DNA of 64,000 bases from Pseudarthrobacter sulfonivorans (GCF_014712225.1 NZ_JACXBW010000008.1:62001-126000), one strand, 5' to 3'. Positions 35,540 through 44,317 are shown, counted from the stretch's first letter. Notes: generated by a model from the letters alone, not told the origin. A program made the numbers and translations.

Positions 35540-36445
35540 CTAGGCGGGGACGCCAGCCTGTTCGGCCTGCTGCCGCTGTTCTTCGAGCAAGCGGTGGCGG
35601 TCGGCGCGGCGCTGTTCCTGGCGGTCCGGATCCGGCACCGGGGATGCGAGGAGCAAACGCTGCGTGTAGGGGTGCTCGGGGTTGCGCGTGACAACCTCTG
35701 CCGGTCCCTGCTCCACGATCTCTCCACGGTACATCACGGCCACACGGTGGCTGATGTGGCGGACCACGTCAAGGTCGTGGGAGACAAAGAGGTAGGAAAC
35801 GCCGGTGTCCTTCTGGATCTGCAGGAACAGATCCAGGACGCGGGCCTGCGTGGAAAGGTCCAGGGCGCTGACCGGTTCGTCGCACACGATGAGCTTGGGA
35901 GACAGAGCCAGGGCCCGGGCGATTGCCACGCGCTGGCGCTGGCCGCCGCTGAACTCGCGCGGCAGGCGGTGGATGGCGTCCGAAGGCAGGCCAACCTGGT
36001 CCAGGAGTTCCTTCACACGCATCTTGGCGGCTGTGGCTTCCATGCCCTGCACACCCAGGGGTTCCGCGAGAATTTCGCCGATCTCCAGGGCCGGGTTCAG
36101 CGAGGTGTAGGGATCCTGGAACACCACCTGCATGTCCCGGCTCAGGACGCGGCGCTGCTTCCGGGTGGCATGGCTGATGTCCTGGCCTTCGAAAGTGATC
36201 TTGCCGCCGCTTACCGGAGCCAGGCCCAGGACTGCCCGGCCCAGGGTGGTCTTGCCCGAGCCGGACTCCCCCACCAGGCCCAGGGTCTCGCCCTGGCCGA
36301 TATGGATGTTGATGTCCGTCAGGGCACGGAACTTCCTGGCCCGGAAACCCTTGCCGGCGTAGTCCACCACGAGGTTCTCCACGCGCAGGAGTCCGTCGCG
36401 GGCCGGGGATGATTCCGCGGCATCCAGGGCTACAGTTTCGGTCAT
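35540..36445 (-). CDS. oligopeptide-type ABC transporter ATP-binding protein
   Basis: A 301-residue ATPase of the DppF/OppF type. Walker A is GESGSGKTT in GLVGESGSGKTTLGRAVLG, the Q-loop is VVFQDPYTSLNP, the signature is FSGGQRQRVAIARALA, and Walker B is LIVCDEPVSALD. The C terminus has the oligopeptide HPY extension (NPEHPYTQRLLLASPVPDPD). ATG 36445 overlaps the previous gene by ATGA; the open frame continues upstream but is not coding. Context suggests an oligosaccharide or uronide cargo instead of peptides. Confidence 0.88.
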   Translation of the reverse strand: MTETVALDAAESSPARDGLLRVENLVVDYAGKGFRARKFRALTDINIHIGQGETLGLVGESGSGKTTLGRAVLGLAPVSGGKITFEGQDISHATRKQRRVLSRDMQVVFQDPYTSLNPALEIGEILAEPLGVQGMEATAAKMRVKELLDQVGLPSDAIHRLPREFSGGQRQRVAIARALALSPKLIVCDEPVSALDLSTQARVLDLFLQIQKDTGVSYLFVSHDLDVVRHISHRVAVMYRGEIVEQGPAEVVTRNPEHPYTQRLLLASPVPDPDRQEQRRADRHRLLEEQRQQAEQAGVPA

Positions 36446-38331
36446 AGTGCGTTCTCCTTCGCAATTGATGACGCGGTTGCCGGCGAACCGGCTGGCACCA
36501 GCATGCTCATGGGTTCCTTGCCTTCGAGCATGGAAGCCAGCAGGGTTTGGGTATAGCGTTCCTTCGGTTCGCGCAGGATCTCCCGCACGGGGCCTTCCTC
36601 CACGAGCCGTCCGTTCTGCATGACCACAACGCGGTCGCACAGGTCAGCCACCACGCCGAAGTTGTGGGTCACCAGGATGACGCCGACGCCGAGGCGGCGC
36701 TGGAGGTCGCGGATGAGGTCCAGCACGTCGGCCTGTACGGTCACGTCCAGGGCGGTGGTGGGCTCGTCCGCAATGATGAGGTCCGGTTCGCAGCTGATGG
36801 CGCCGGCGATGAGCACACGCTGGGCCATGCCGCCCGAGACCTCGTGTGGGTAGGCCTTGAAGGTCCTCCCGGGGTTGACGATTCCGACGTCGGTGAGCAG
36901 CTTCAGGGCCCGGGTTGTGGCTTCTGCCTTCGAGATTCCGAGGACCCGCACCATGGGGGTGACCAGTTGGTAGCCGATGGTGAAGGCCGGATCCAGGTTG
37001 CTCATGGGTTCCTGCGGGATGTAGGAGATCCGCTTGCCGCGCAGTTTGGACAGCCGGCCCTGGTTCACTTTGTCTTCGCCGGGCGCCACGGTGTAGTTGC
37101 CGTCGAACTGGATGGCGCCGGCCACGATGCGTGCAGTGTCCGGCAGCAGGCCGAGGATCGAGAACGCAGTCTGGGACTTGCCCGACCCGGACTCGCCCAC
37201 GATGCCGAGGATCTCGCCACGGTCCACGTGGAAGGAAACGTCGTCGACAACTTTTTTGATGGAACCGTCGGCCTGCGGGTAACCGACACCGAGGTTGGTC
37301 ACCTTGACGAGGTGGTGTTCGGTTCCGGCTTCGACGGCGGCAACGGTCGTGCGTGCTGCCTTGGCGGCGCTGGCGGCAGCCGCATCCTGCGCCGCAGGTG
37401 TTTTTTTCCTGCGGTGCTTGATCTTTTCCCCGTCTTCGAGGGCATCGCGGACAGCGTTTCCAAGCAGGACCAGGGCACCGATGGTCAATGCCATAGCGAA
37501 GGCGGGCCAAAAAAGCAGAGACGGCGTGAGGTAGACGTTCTTGAATCCTTCACTCAGCATCACACCCCAGGTTGCCTTGGCCGGATCGCCCAGGCCCAGG
37601 AACTCGAGGGCGGATTGGATGGCGATGGCAACGCCGGTGATGGCTGCGGTCTGGATGATGATCGGAGCGCGGACCACGGAGAAGATGTGGCGGGTGATGA
37701 TCCTCAGGTCGGACAGGCCGGAGACACGGGCTGCATCCACGTAAAGCTCGTTGCGGACCGACTGCACGGCGGAACGCACCAGACGGAAGTACGACGGGCT
37801 GATCAGGACGCCGAACGCGATCATGGCAATCCAGACCGACGGGCCGAAGGCGGAACGGATGGTCATCAGCACGATCAAGCCTGGGAGGCTCATCAGGATG
37901 CCAACAACCCAGTTGGCCACGGCTTCAAACTTTCCGGCGTAGTAGCCGGCCACCAGGCCGGCGGGAAGGCCGATCACGATGGCGACGGCGGCGCAAAGCA
38001 GCGCCGAGAGCAGCGTCAGCTGCGCGCCGAACAGCAGCCGGCTCCAGACATCCCGCCCGGAACTGTCCGTGCCGAGGATGTTGACGGAGTCGGGCGCGGC
38101 CAGGGTCTTGGAGATGTTAGCGAAGTTCTGGTCGAACGGTGCCAGGACATTCGCGAAGGCAGCGAGCAGGACCACGCCCAGCAGGATGACGAGGGCAATA
38201 AGGCCCAACGGGTTCTTCAGGATCCGCTTGAAAGCTGAGGACCGGACAACGGTGCCGGTTTGGCCGGAACTTCCTGAAATGGGATTGTCCGCGGCCGGAG
38301 TCAGGGCTGCGGTTTCGACGGACTCGGTCAC
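36442..38331 (-). CDS. ABC transporter permease fused to ATP-binding domain
   Basis: A 629-residue fusion. Residues 30-300 are a DppC-type permease with six membrane segments and the loop YVDAARVSGLSDLRIITRHIF. An Ala-rich, basic linker (KHRRKKTPAAQDAAAASAAKAA) follows. Residues 340-610 are a DppD-type ATPase with GESGSGKS, YIPQEPMSNLDP, VSGGMAQRVLIAGA and LIIADEPTTALD. The permease-ATPase fusion ties subunit ratios together and is known in actinobacterial transporters of this class. It overlaps both neighbours by ATGA. Confidence 0.89.
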   Translation of the reverse strand: MTESVETAALTPAADNPISGSSGQTGTVVRSSAFKRILKNPLGLIALVILLGVVLLAAFANVLAPFDQNFANISKTLAAPDSVNILGTDSSGRDVWSRLLFGAQLTLLSALLCAAVAIVIGLPAGLVAGYYAGKFEAVANWVVGILMSLPGLIVLMTIRSAFGPSVWIAMIAFGVLISPSYFRLVRSAVQSVRNELYVDAARVSGLSDLRIITRHIFSVVRAPIIIQTAAITGVAIAIQSALEFLGLGDPAKATWGVMLSEGFKNVYLTPSLLFWPAFAMALTIGALVLLGNAVRDALEDGEKIKHRRKKTPAAQDAAAASAAKAARTTVAAVEAGTEHHLVKVTNLGVGYPQADGSIKKVVDDVSFHVDRGEILGIVGESGSGKSQTAFSILGLLPDTARIVAGAIQFDGNYTVAPGEDKVNQGRLSKLRGKRISYIPQEPMSNLDPAFTIGYQLVTPMVRVLGISKAEATTRALKLLTDVGIVNPGRTFKAYPHEVSGGMAQRVLIAGAISCEPDLIIADEPTTALDVTVQADVLDLIRDLQRRLGVGVILVTHNFGVVADLCDRVVVMQNGRLVEEGPVREILREPKERYTQTLLASMLEGKEPMSMLVPAGSPATASSIAKENAL

Positions 38332-39269
38332 GAGACACGCACCTTCGGGTTAAGCCAGCCGTTGAGCAGGTCGACAATCAGGTTGACCACGATCACAACA
38401 GCGACGGTGTACATAACGACGCCCATGACCACTGGCTGGTCGCTCTGGATAGTAGCGGTGACAGCCATGGGGCCCATGCCGGGCAGGGCAAAGATCGACT
38501 CCAGGATGACCACGCCACCGAGCATGCCGATCAGCTGGAGGCTGAGCACGGTGAGCCCGGCAGGTGCCGCGCTGCGCAGGACGTGCTTGAAAAGGACTTC
38601 CCGTTCACCAATGCCGCGGCTGCGGAGGGTGCGGACGTAGTCGCGTTCGAGCTGCTTGATAACGGCGCTGCGGATCTGCTGCGCGCCGCCGGTGACACCG
38701 TTGATCAGGAGGGCGATCACCGGAAGGGTCAGGGACAGCACCCAGGCTTCTGCACCGACGCCGGGGGCAATGGTGCTGGTGGCGGGGAAAAGGCCCATCT
38801 GGATGGCCAGGATGGTGACCAGGATGATGCCGATGACGAACCCGGGAATCGAGTCGCCGATGATGGCCCCGATCTGGACCACGCGGTCCACCCAGCCGCG
38901 CTTGACGGCTGCTGCCACGCCAATCAGGGTGGCGATGATGGAAATGAGGATCATGGCCACCACCACCATGGTCATGGTCACGGGGATGCGGGTGGCCAGG
39001 GCGTTGGCAACGGGTTCGGACGTGAACCACGAGGCGCCCAGGTTGCCGCCCAGGGCGTCCATGAGCCAGCTGAAGTAACGCGTAACGATGGGCTGGTCAA
39101 GGCCCAATTCGGCTTCTTTGACTGCCAGCTGTTCGGGTGTTGCCTGGTCGCCCAGGATGTTCCGGGCGATGCTGCCGCTCGACACGTAGAGCAGGGAGAA
39201 GGTGAGGATCGAGACGGCGAGCAGGACTACTATTCCGCTGCCGAGCCGTTTGAGGATAAAAGGGATCAT
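38328..39269 (-). CDS. oligopeptide-type ABC transporter permease (DppB type)
   Basis: A 313-residue membrane protein with about six segments. IPFILKRLGSGIVVLLAVSILTFSL is the typical N-terminal segment, followed by GDQATPEQLAVKEAELGLDQPIVTRYFSWL and the permease loop YVRTLRSRGIGEREVLFKHVLRSAAP. I prefer ATG 39269, with GGAG 7 bp before it, over ATG 39281, which contains that GGAG. A hairpin separates it from the binding-protein gene upstream. Confidence 0.88.
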   Translation of the reverse strand: MIPFILKRLGSGIVVLLAVSILTFSLLYVSSGSIARNILGDQATPEQLAVKEAELGLDQPIVTRYFSWLMDALGGNLGASWFTSEPVANALATRIPVTMTMVVVAMILISIIATLIGVAAAVKRGWVDRVVQIGAIIGDSIPGFVIGIILVTILAIQMGLFPATSTIAPGVGAEAWVLSLTLPVIALLINGVTGGAQQIRSAVIKQLERDYVRTLRSRGIGEREVLFKHVLRSAAPAGLTVLSLQLIGMLGGVVILESIFALPGMGPMAVTATIQSDQPVVMGVVMYTVAVVIVVNLIVDLLNGWLNPKVRVS

Positions 39270-39306
39270 TGCTGGCTCCATTGGACAGGCATGGTGTTGA
39301 GTGCCC

Positions 39307-39340
39307 GGTCCGGCGGCCGCCTGAAGCGGACCGCCGGACC
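39307..39340 (-). terminator. hairpin between binding-protein and permease genes
   Basis: GGTCCGGCGG (39307-39316) and CCGCCGGACC (39331-39340) form a perfect 10-bp stem with a 14-base loop and no T-run. It lies in the 100-bp gap of one operon, so it probably protects or partly terminates the message, leaving more binding protein than permease. Confidence 0.65.
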
Positions 39341-39369
39341 TGCGCCGGTTTGTGGCTGCTAACCCTGGG

Positions 39370-40896
39370 CTAGGCGGGCGAGTAGTTGTAGATCGACGGG
39401 ACGGCCTGCTGGATCTGCGGCGTCACGGTGATCTTCGAGTTGTGGTAATACATCTGGTTCACGCGGAACAGGGGTGCGAACCAGGCCTGCTCGACCACAT
39501 ACTTGTTGACTTCCTGGGCCAGCTTGGGGGCGTCCTTGGCGCCATTCTGCACGGCGTCGATCTTGGCCTGGAGTTCGGGGCTGGCGTTCTTGAAGGGGTT
39601 GTACAGGGCCTTGGTGGACACGATCTGGTTGATGGCGACCCACGGCTCACCCTGGAACAGGGTGAAGTAGATGCTGCTGAACTTCTTCGCTGCCACGTCC
39701 GAGGTGTAGGTGTTGGTGATCGCGGAACCGACGTTCAGCGTGATCCCGACGTCGGCCAACTGCTGCTTGACGACGGCGAGCTGGGTTTCGAAGCCGGGAA
39801 CCGAGGGGACATCCAGCGTGACGCCGGTCTCGTAGCCGGCCTCCTTCAGGAGCTGCTTGGCCTTGGCCGGATCGTAGGAGTAGTAGTTTTCGAGCTCTTC
39901 AGTCCAGGCGCCGCTCGCTTTGCCAAAAGGCTGCGAGGTCGGCGTGCCCTGGCCCAGGAGAACCTGATCCAGGATGGTCTTGCGGTCAAAGGCGTAGTTG
40001 ATGGCCTGGCGGACCTTGAGGTTGCCCAGCGCCGGGTTCGTGGCGCCATCGCGGTCCATGAGCAGCAGTCCCTGCCAGTCCACCTGGTTGGTAACCAGCG
40101 CCATCTTGGCACCTTCAGCCTGCTTGCCGGTCTTGGGATCCAGCAGCGTGCCGTCCACCTGTCCGGACACCAATGCGTTGGTCCGGGCGGTCAGATCGGT
40201 CAGGGTTTTGAAGGTGACCTTCTGGAACTTCTGGAGGCCATTGTTCCAGTAGTCTTTGCGCGCGGTGAACACGGACTGGGAGTCCTTGACCGTGGCGGCC
40301 TTGTCCATGACGTACGGGCCGGAACCGACGGGCTCCGTCTTGATGGCTTCGGTACCGAGTGCCTTGGGGCTGCCCATGAGGCCGGCTGCCTGGCTGAGAT
40401 AGAACTCCAGCGATGGATCCGGGGTGGAGAGGTTGAGCTCGATGGTGTCGGCATCAACCACCGCGACGTCGGTGACTGCCGTCAGTTGGGCCATCTGCGG
40501 GCCGTTGGCCGTCTTGAAGTGGTCCAGGTTGGCCTTGGCGGCCTCAGCGTCGAACTTGGCGCCATCACTGAAGGTCACGTCGGTGCGGAGGTCCACGGTG
40601 AGCTTGGTGTTGGCGTCGTTGTACTTCCACGTGGTGGCCAGCATGGGGCTGAGCTTGCCGTCCGGTTCCCGGAGGAGCAGGGAGTCATAGGCTGCCTGGT
40701 AAGGCTGGAGGATGTGGCCGACGTGCGCCTGTGCCGGGTCCCAGGAACGAATTTCCTGAACGGTGCCCAGCGTGAGGGTGGTCGTCTTGGCTGCGGCCGG
40801 GTTGTTGGCGCCGGTGGCACCGCCTCCGCAGGCTGTCAGCGCCAAAGCTGCGCTGACGGTGATGGCGGCTGCTGCCGCCTTGGGACCTAACTTCAT
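39370..40896 (-). CDS. ABC transporter substrate-binding lipoprotein, family 5
   Basis: A 508-residue SBP_bac_5 protein. The signal MKLGPKAAAAAITVSAALALTACGGG has a lipobox LTAC with cysteine at residue 23. The mature protein has LGTVQEIRSWDPAQAHVGHILQPYQAAYDSLLLREPDGKLSPMLATTWKY and ALNYAFDRK-like INYAFDRKTIL, typical of Dpp/Opp binding proteins. Its ligand is probably an oligosaccharide or glycoside, judging by the neighbours. It heads the long operon down to 33401 and is preceded by operator sites at 41000 and 41068. Confidence 0.88.
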   Translation of the reverse strand: MKLGPKAAAAAITVSAALALTACGGGATGANNPAAAKTTTLTLGTVQEIRSWDPAQAHVGHILQPYQAAYDSLLLREPDGKLSPMLATTWKYNDANTKLTVDLRTDVTFSDGAKFDAEAAKANLDHFKTANGPQMAQLTAVTDVAVVDADTIELNLSTPDPSLEFYLSQAAGLMGSPKALGTEAIKTEPVGSGPYVMDKAATVKDSQSVFTARKDYWNNGLQKFQKVTFKTLTDLTARTNALVSGQVDGTLLDPKTGKQAEGAKMALVTNQVDWQGLLLMDRDGATNPALGNLKVRQAINYAFDRKTILDQVLLGQGTPTSQPFGKASGAWTEELENYYSYDPAKAKQLLKEAGYETGVTLDVPSVPGFETQLAVVKQQLADVGITLNVGSAITNTYTSDVAAKKFSSIYFTLFQGEPWVAINQIVSTKALYNPFKNASPELQAKIDAVQNGAKDAPKLAQEVNKYVVEQAWFAPLFRVNQMYYHNSKITVTPQIQQAVPSIYNYSPA

Positions 40897-40999
40897 TGTT
40901 GGCTCCTGAATCTGTGGAACGTGAGAGAGACGAATCCGGTCGGTGTGGCCTGGGCCACACCGACCTTGCGAGATTCAGAGTACGCATGATTGCCAGGTT

Positions 41000-41015
41000 T
41001 GGCAACCGATTGTCA
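41000..41015. promoter_or_regulatory. LacI-type operator upstream of the ABC-transporter operon
   Basis: TGGCAACCGATTGTCA is near-palindromic and lies 104 bp before the binding-protein start in an AT-rich stretch. It is almost the reverse complement of the site at 43096. Confidence 0.75.
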
Positions 41016-41067
41016 AAAATGTTGCAGGATCTGGATTATTAGAGCTTGAGTGAAACGTTCTAACGGC

Positions 41068-41083
41068 CAACAATCGGTTGCTA
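41068..41083. promoter_or_regulatory. second, weaker LacI-type operator
   Basis: CAACAATCGGTTGCTA matches 13 of 16 bases of the reverse complement of the 41000 site. The centres are 68 bp apart, so both sites might be held in one looped complex. Confidence 0.55.
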
Positions 41084-41115
41084 CGGGGTTGCGGATTCCG
41101 CGCAGAGTGCCTGGC

Positions 41116-42129
41116 TTAGGAGACCTTCTCCACTGCATCCGGGTAGCTTTGGCGGTAGATCTCCTTCACGATCCGCAAGGACTTTTCCGCCTCTTCCGCG
41201 TCTATCCAGAAGGGGCCGGCGTCGCCTAGCCGGGCATAGAAGTCGCTGATGAGCAGCTCGTGCGAGACTCCCCAGTAGGCGCGCCCGCCGGATTCGACCA
41301 CGCGCTCGGGCACCACCTCAACCCGGCCGTCCGCGTAGGTCACGGTCAGGTCCCCGCGCAGGCTGAGCGTGGCCTTCTCCGTGACGATGTCCAAGGTGAC
41401 GGGCGCGTTCACGGCGTTGGCCAGAGTGGCATAGAAGGCGCTGCGGACACCGTTGGCGTGCTCCGCCACGAACTCCGCGGTGTCCTCCACCTCAATGGTT
41501 TCGCCCAGGAACCTGGTGGCCGCATTGCCTGACAGGGAAACGACATCGCCCACCAGCCACTGCAGCAGGTCAACGGTGTGGATGGCCTGGTTCATCATGA
41601 GCCCGCCACCGCCGCCCGCCCAGGTGCCGCGCCAGGGCCGGCTGCGGTAGTAGTCCGCGTCGCGGTGCCACATCACGGTGGCCGAAGCACCCACCACCGC
41701 ACCCAGCTCACCGGAGGACAGCAGCGAGTGCATGGCCTGGGCGGTGGCGTTGTAGCGGTTCTGGAAGCAGACGGCGATCTTGGCGTCGCTTGCCTTGGCG
41801 GCTTCCACCAACCGGCGGCCCTCCTCGAGGGTATGTGCCAGCGGCTTCTCCACAATCACGTTGACGCCCCGGCCGAGGCAGTCAGCGGCAATCGCGGCAT
41901 GCGTGTTGTGCGGCGTGGTGATGTGCACAACGTCCGGGCCGACGGCCTCGATGAGGCTGCCGTGGTCCGAAAACCCCGGAACGCCGTAGGCGGCCACGGC
42001 AGCGGCGAGGCGGCCGGGGTCCGTGTCGCACACTCCGGCAAGCCGGGCGCCGTCGAGCTTTGCGATCGCTTCGAAATGGACCGCCGAAACGTCACCACAG
42101 CCGATGACCGCGGCCTTGAGCGCCGTCAC
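41116..42129 (-). CDS. Gfo/Idh/MocA family oxidoreductase (copy 2)
   Basis: A 337-residue NAD(P)-dependent dehydrogenase. AAVIGCGDVSAVHFEAIAKLDGARLAGVCDTDP is the dinucleotide fold, VEKPLAHTLEEGRRLVEAA holds the catalytic lysine, and YRSRPWRGTWAGGGGGLMMNQAIHTVDLLQWL matches the same position in copy 1. Its start overlaps the epimerase gene upstream by ATGA. Substrate unknown; a 3-keto-sugar or inositol step is typical of such pairs. Confidence 0.87.
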   Translation of the reverse strand: MTALKAAVIGCGDVSAVHFEAIAKLDGARLAGVCDTDPGRLAAAVAAYGVPGFSDHGSLIEAVGPDVVHITTPHNTHAAIAADCLGRGVNVIVEKPLAHTLEEGRRLVEAAKASDAKIAVCFQNRYNATAQAMHSLLSSGELGAVVGASATVMWHRDADYYRSRPWRGTWAGGGGGLMMNQAIHTVDLLQWLVGDVVSLSGNAATRFLGETIEVEDTAEFVAEHANGVRSAFYATLANAVNAPVTLDIVTEKATLSLRGDLTVTYADGRVEVVPERVVESGGRAYWGVSHELLISDFYARLGDAGPFWIDAEEAEKSLRIVKEIYRQSYPDAVEKVS

Positions 42130-42986
42130 GAAAGTTCGATTCCGTTCTTGGCCGCCAGGGTAGCGAAGGCGCGTGCGGCGACACCGAAGGCCACCGGCCC
42201 GGAGAAGCCGCCCAGCTCATGCTGGATGGCCAGGTGCGGCTCCAGGGAGGCGAAGCCCGCGTAACCGTCCGCCTTGAGGGCTGCGATGGTGGCGTCCAGT
42301 TCGCCGTCGCCCTCGCCGGAGGGCACAACTTCACCCGTGGCCATGATGGCGTCCTTGACCTGAAGGTACTCGAGGTAGGGTCGGAGCATGGCGTAACCGT
42401 CGGTGTATGGGCGGACCCCTACCTGGACGAAGTTGGCGTTGTCCCACGCAACACGCAGGGCCGGGGAATTGACCGATTCCATGATGTCCAGGACGCGCTG
42501 CGGCGTATCGCCGTAAATATCCTTTTCGTTTTCGTGCAGAAGTACGACGCCGGCGCTTTCGGCTTCGGCCGCGAGTGCCCGCATGCGGGTGATGACGTCG
42601 TCGCGGATTTCTTCCGGCGTCTGGGCTTCACTCCGGTAGAAGGAGAAGATGCGGATGTATTTGGTATCCAGGCCCTTGGCCACGGAGATGATCTGGCGCA
42701 GGCGCTCCACCTCGTGCTCCACGGGCAGGCCGACGTCGACCTTGCCGATGGGGCTTGCCACCGCGGAGACTTTCAGGCCCTTGGCGTCGAGGATTTCCTT
42801 GAGCTCGGCCACCTGCTGTGGGGTCAGTTCGGAGACGTTGACGCCCCAGGCGCTGCGGACCTCGATGTAGCTGGCGCCCAGGGCAAGCATGACAGCGGCC
42901 TGGACTGCCGGATCAGGATCTACCTCGTCGCCGAATCCGGAGAGCTGCCAGGCGGTGGGTGATGTGGCGCTGGATGTTGCGGTCAC
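42126..42986 (-). CDS. sugar phosphate isomerase/epimerase, TIM barrel (copy 2)
   Basis: A 286-residue AP-endonuclease-2-type barrel. Visible elements are WQLSGFGDEVDPDPAVQAAVMLALGASYIEVRSAWGVNV, YIRIFSFYRSEAQTPEE, VVLLHENEKDIYGDTPQRVLDIM, and LRVAWDNANFVQVG. I chose GTG 42986, 7 bp after GGAG; the frame is open upstream but has no family similarity and would cover the promoter. With the overlapping Gfo/Idh gene it forms a two-gene operon divergent from a LacI gene. Confidence 0.85.
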   Translation of the reverse strand: MTATSSATSPTAWQLSGFGDEVDPDPAVQAAVMLALGASYIEVRSAWGVNVSELTPQQVAELKEILDAKGLKVSAVASPIGKVDVGLPVEHEVERLRQIISVAKGLDTKYIRIFSFYRSEAQTPEEIRDDVITRMRALAAEAESAGVVLLHENEKDIYGDTPQRVLDIMESVNSPALRVAWDNANFVQVGVRPYTDGYAMLRPYLEYLQVKDAIMATGEVVPSGEGDGELDATIAALKADGYAGFASLEPHLAIQHELGGFSGPVAFGVAARAFATLAAKNGIELS

Positions 42987-43095
42987 AGGGATCTCCTTAG
43001 GGTTTGCCGCGGCCGGACAGCCTGGGTGCCGCTCCGGCGCGGTGGTGACTTGCTTCACAAAGTTCTGCCCTAAGTCTAGACACCCGCACAATTGA

Positions 43096-43111
43096 TGACA
43101 ACCGATTGCCA
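43096..43111. promoter_or_regulatory. LacI-type operator in the divergent epimerase/lacI promoter
   Basis: TGACAACCGATTGCCA is near-palindromic. It lies 110 bp from the epimerase start and 88 bp from the regulator start, so it could control both directions, including autoregulation. Confidence 0.75.
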
Positions 43112-43198
43112 AATGTTGACATCCTGTGGCAATCTAGGAGCATCAGGGCTGTGGCTATCGTCACAGTGCCCGTATTGTCCCGTTCAGAGAGGAACGCC

Positions 43199-44221
43199 AT
43201 GGCGATGCAAGCAGCCGGAACAGAGCGTCCTGCCACCATCCACGACATCGCCGCAATGTGCGGGGTGGCCGCGTCCACCGTTTCACGCGCACTTTCCACC
43301 CCTGACCGGGTCAACATCCGCACGCGCGCACGCATCGAAGCGGCAGCCGCAGAGCTTAACTACACTCCGAACAGCCAGGCGAAAGCCCTCAGCTCGGGAC
43401 GCACGGGCGCAGTTGGCGTCCTGGTACCGGATATCACCAACCCCTTCTACTTCGACCTGATCAGGGGCACCCAGCTGCAGCTCAAAGCGGCCGGTTACAC
43501 CCAGCTGCTCGTGGACACGGAAGAGTCGGACGAGGTGGAGGCCAGCAGCATGGAGCAGCTGCGCAAAAGCGCCGACGGCATCATTGTCACGGCGTCCAGG
43601 CTCAGCGACGAGGCGTTGCTGGCCGCGGCCGCGAAGATTCCCATTGTCACCATCAACCGCGACGTGGCCGGGGTACCCGCGGTGGTGATAGATACGCCCT
43701 CGGCCACCAGCCAGGCCCTGGACCACCTCATTTCCCTCGGCCACACCCGCATTGCCTACATGGCAGGTCCCCTCACGTCACAGTCGAGTACCCTGCGTTG
43801 GAATGCGCTGGCGGCCGCTGCCGAGGACCGCGGGGTGGAGGTACGCCGGCTCGGGCCCTTTGCCCCCAAGACGCAGTCGGGCGCAGCTGCCGCCGATGCC
43901 GCGGTCCATTCGGGCGTGACGGCGTGCATCGCCTTCAACGACCTCATCGCCATCGGCATGCTCCAGCGGCTGCGCGAACGCGGCATCCGGGTCCCGGAGG
44001 ACATGAGCGTGGTGGGCTGCGATGACATCTTCGGTGCGGACTTCTGCAATCCCCCACTGACCACCATGGCGTCCCCGATCGAACAGGCGGGCCGTGTGTC
44101 CGTGTCCATGCTGCTGGCCCAGCTGAACCCCCTGGCCGGCGGCGGCAGCCGCAGCCGTTCCCTGATGCCCACACATCTCACAGTGCGCGGTTCCACCGGA
44201 CCGGCTCCGCAGTCTTTGTAA
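43199..44221 (+). CDS. LacI-family transcriptional regulator
   Basis: A 340-residue repressor. The helix-turn-helix is TIHDIAAMCGVAASTVSRALSTPDRV (residues 12-37), with the hinge ELNYTPNSQAKALSSGRTG. The core contains VLVPDITNPFYFDLIRGTQLQL and VVGCDDIFGADFCNPPLTTMASP. The recognition helix (ASTVSRALS) is the same as in the regulator at 32234, so both may read the same operator. ATG 43199 follows GAGAGGA; an earlier in-frame start at 43106 lies inside the operator region and is unlikely. Confidence 0.9.
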   Translation: MAMQAAGTERPATIHDIAAMCGVAASTVSRALSTPDRVNIRTRARIEAAAAELNYTPNSQAKALSSGRTGAVGVLVPDITNPFYFDLIRGTQLQLKAAGYTQLLVDTEESDEVEASSMEQLRKSADGIIVTASRLSDEALLAAAAKIPIVTINRDVAGVPAVVIDTPSATSQALDHLISLGHTRIAYMAGPLTSQSSTLRWNALAAAAEDRGVEVRRLGPFAPKTQSGAAAADAAVHSGVTACIAFNDLIAIGMLQRLRERGIRVPEDMSVVGCDDIFGADFCNPPLTTMASPIEQAGRVSVSMLLAQLNPLAGGGSRSRSLMPTHLTVRGSTGPAPQSL

Positions 44222-44246
44222 AGCCGGCGACGCCGTAAAGCCGGCG
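44218..44246. repeat. short direct repeat at the lacI end
   Basis: GTAAAGCCGGCG occurs at 44218-44229 and 44235-44246. The first copy contains the TAA stop of the regulator. It looks like a small local duplication. Confidence 0.5.
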
Positions 44247-44317
44247 CCGGGGACACGCCGCGCATCTTCAGGGGACATAATTGAGCGTTGTTGACACCGC
44301 TGGCTAGGCTGGATCAC

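Noticed and set aside
36446..36640. N-terminal extension of the oligopeptide-type ATPase
   Set aside because: The extra 65 residues have no family similarity and overlap the preceding coding end; the ATGA-coupled start at 36445 gives a normal protein.
36547..38238. Open frame of about 563 codons on the + strand opposite the permease-ATPase fusion
   Set aside because: No recognisable domain; the minus-strand gene has every ABC motif.
41000..41083. Cre-type catabolite-repression sites instead of a specific LacI operator
   Set aside because: Global carbon control of this kind is a Firmicute system, and the four sites are confined to this pathway island beside two dedicated LacI genes.
42987..43112. 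N-terminal extension of the second epimerase
   Set aside because: It would run through the LacI operator at 43096 and lacks family similarity; GTG 42986 has a good ribosome site.
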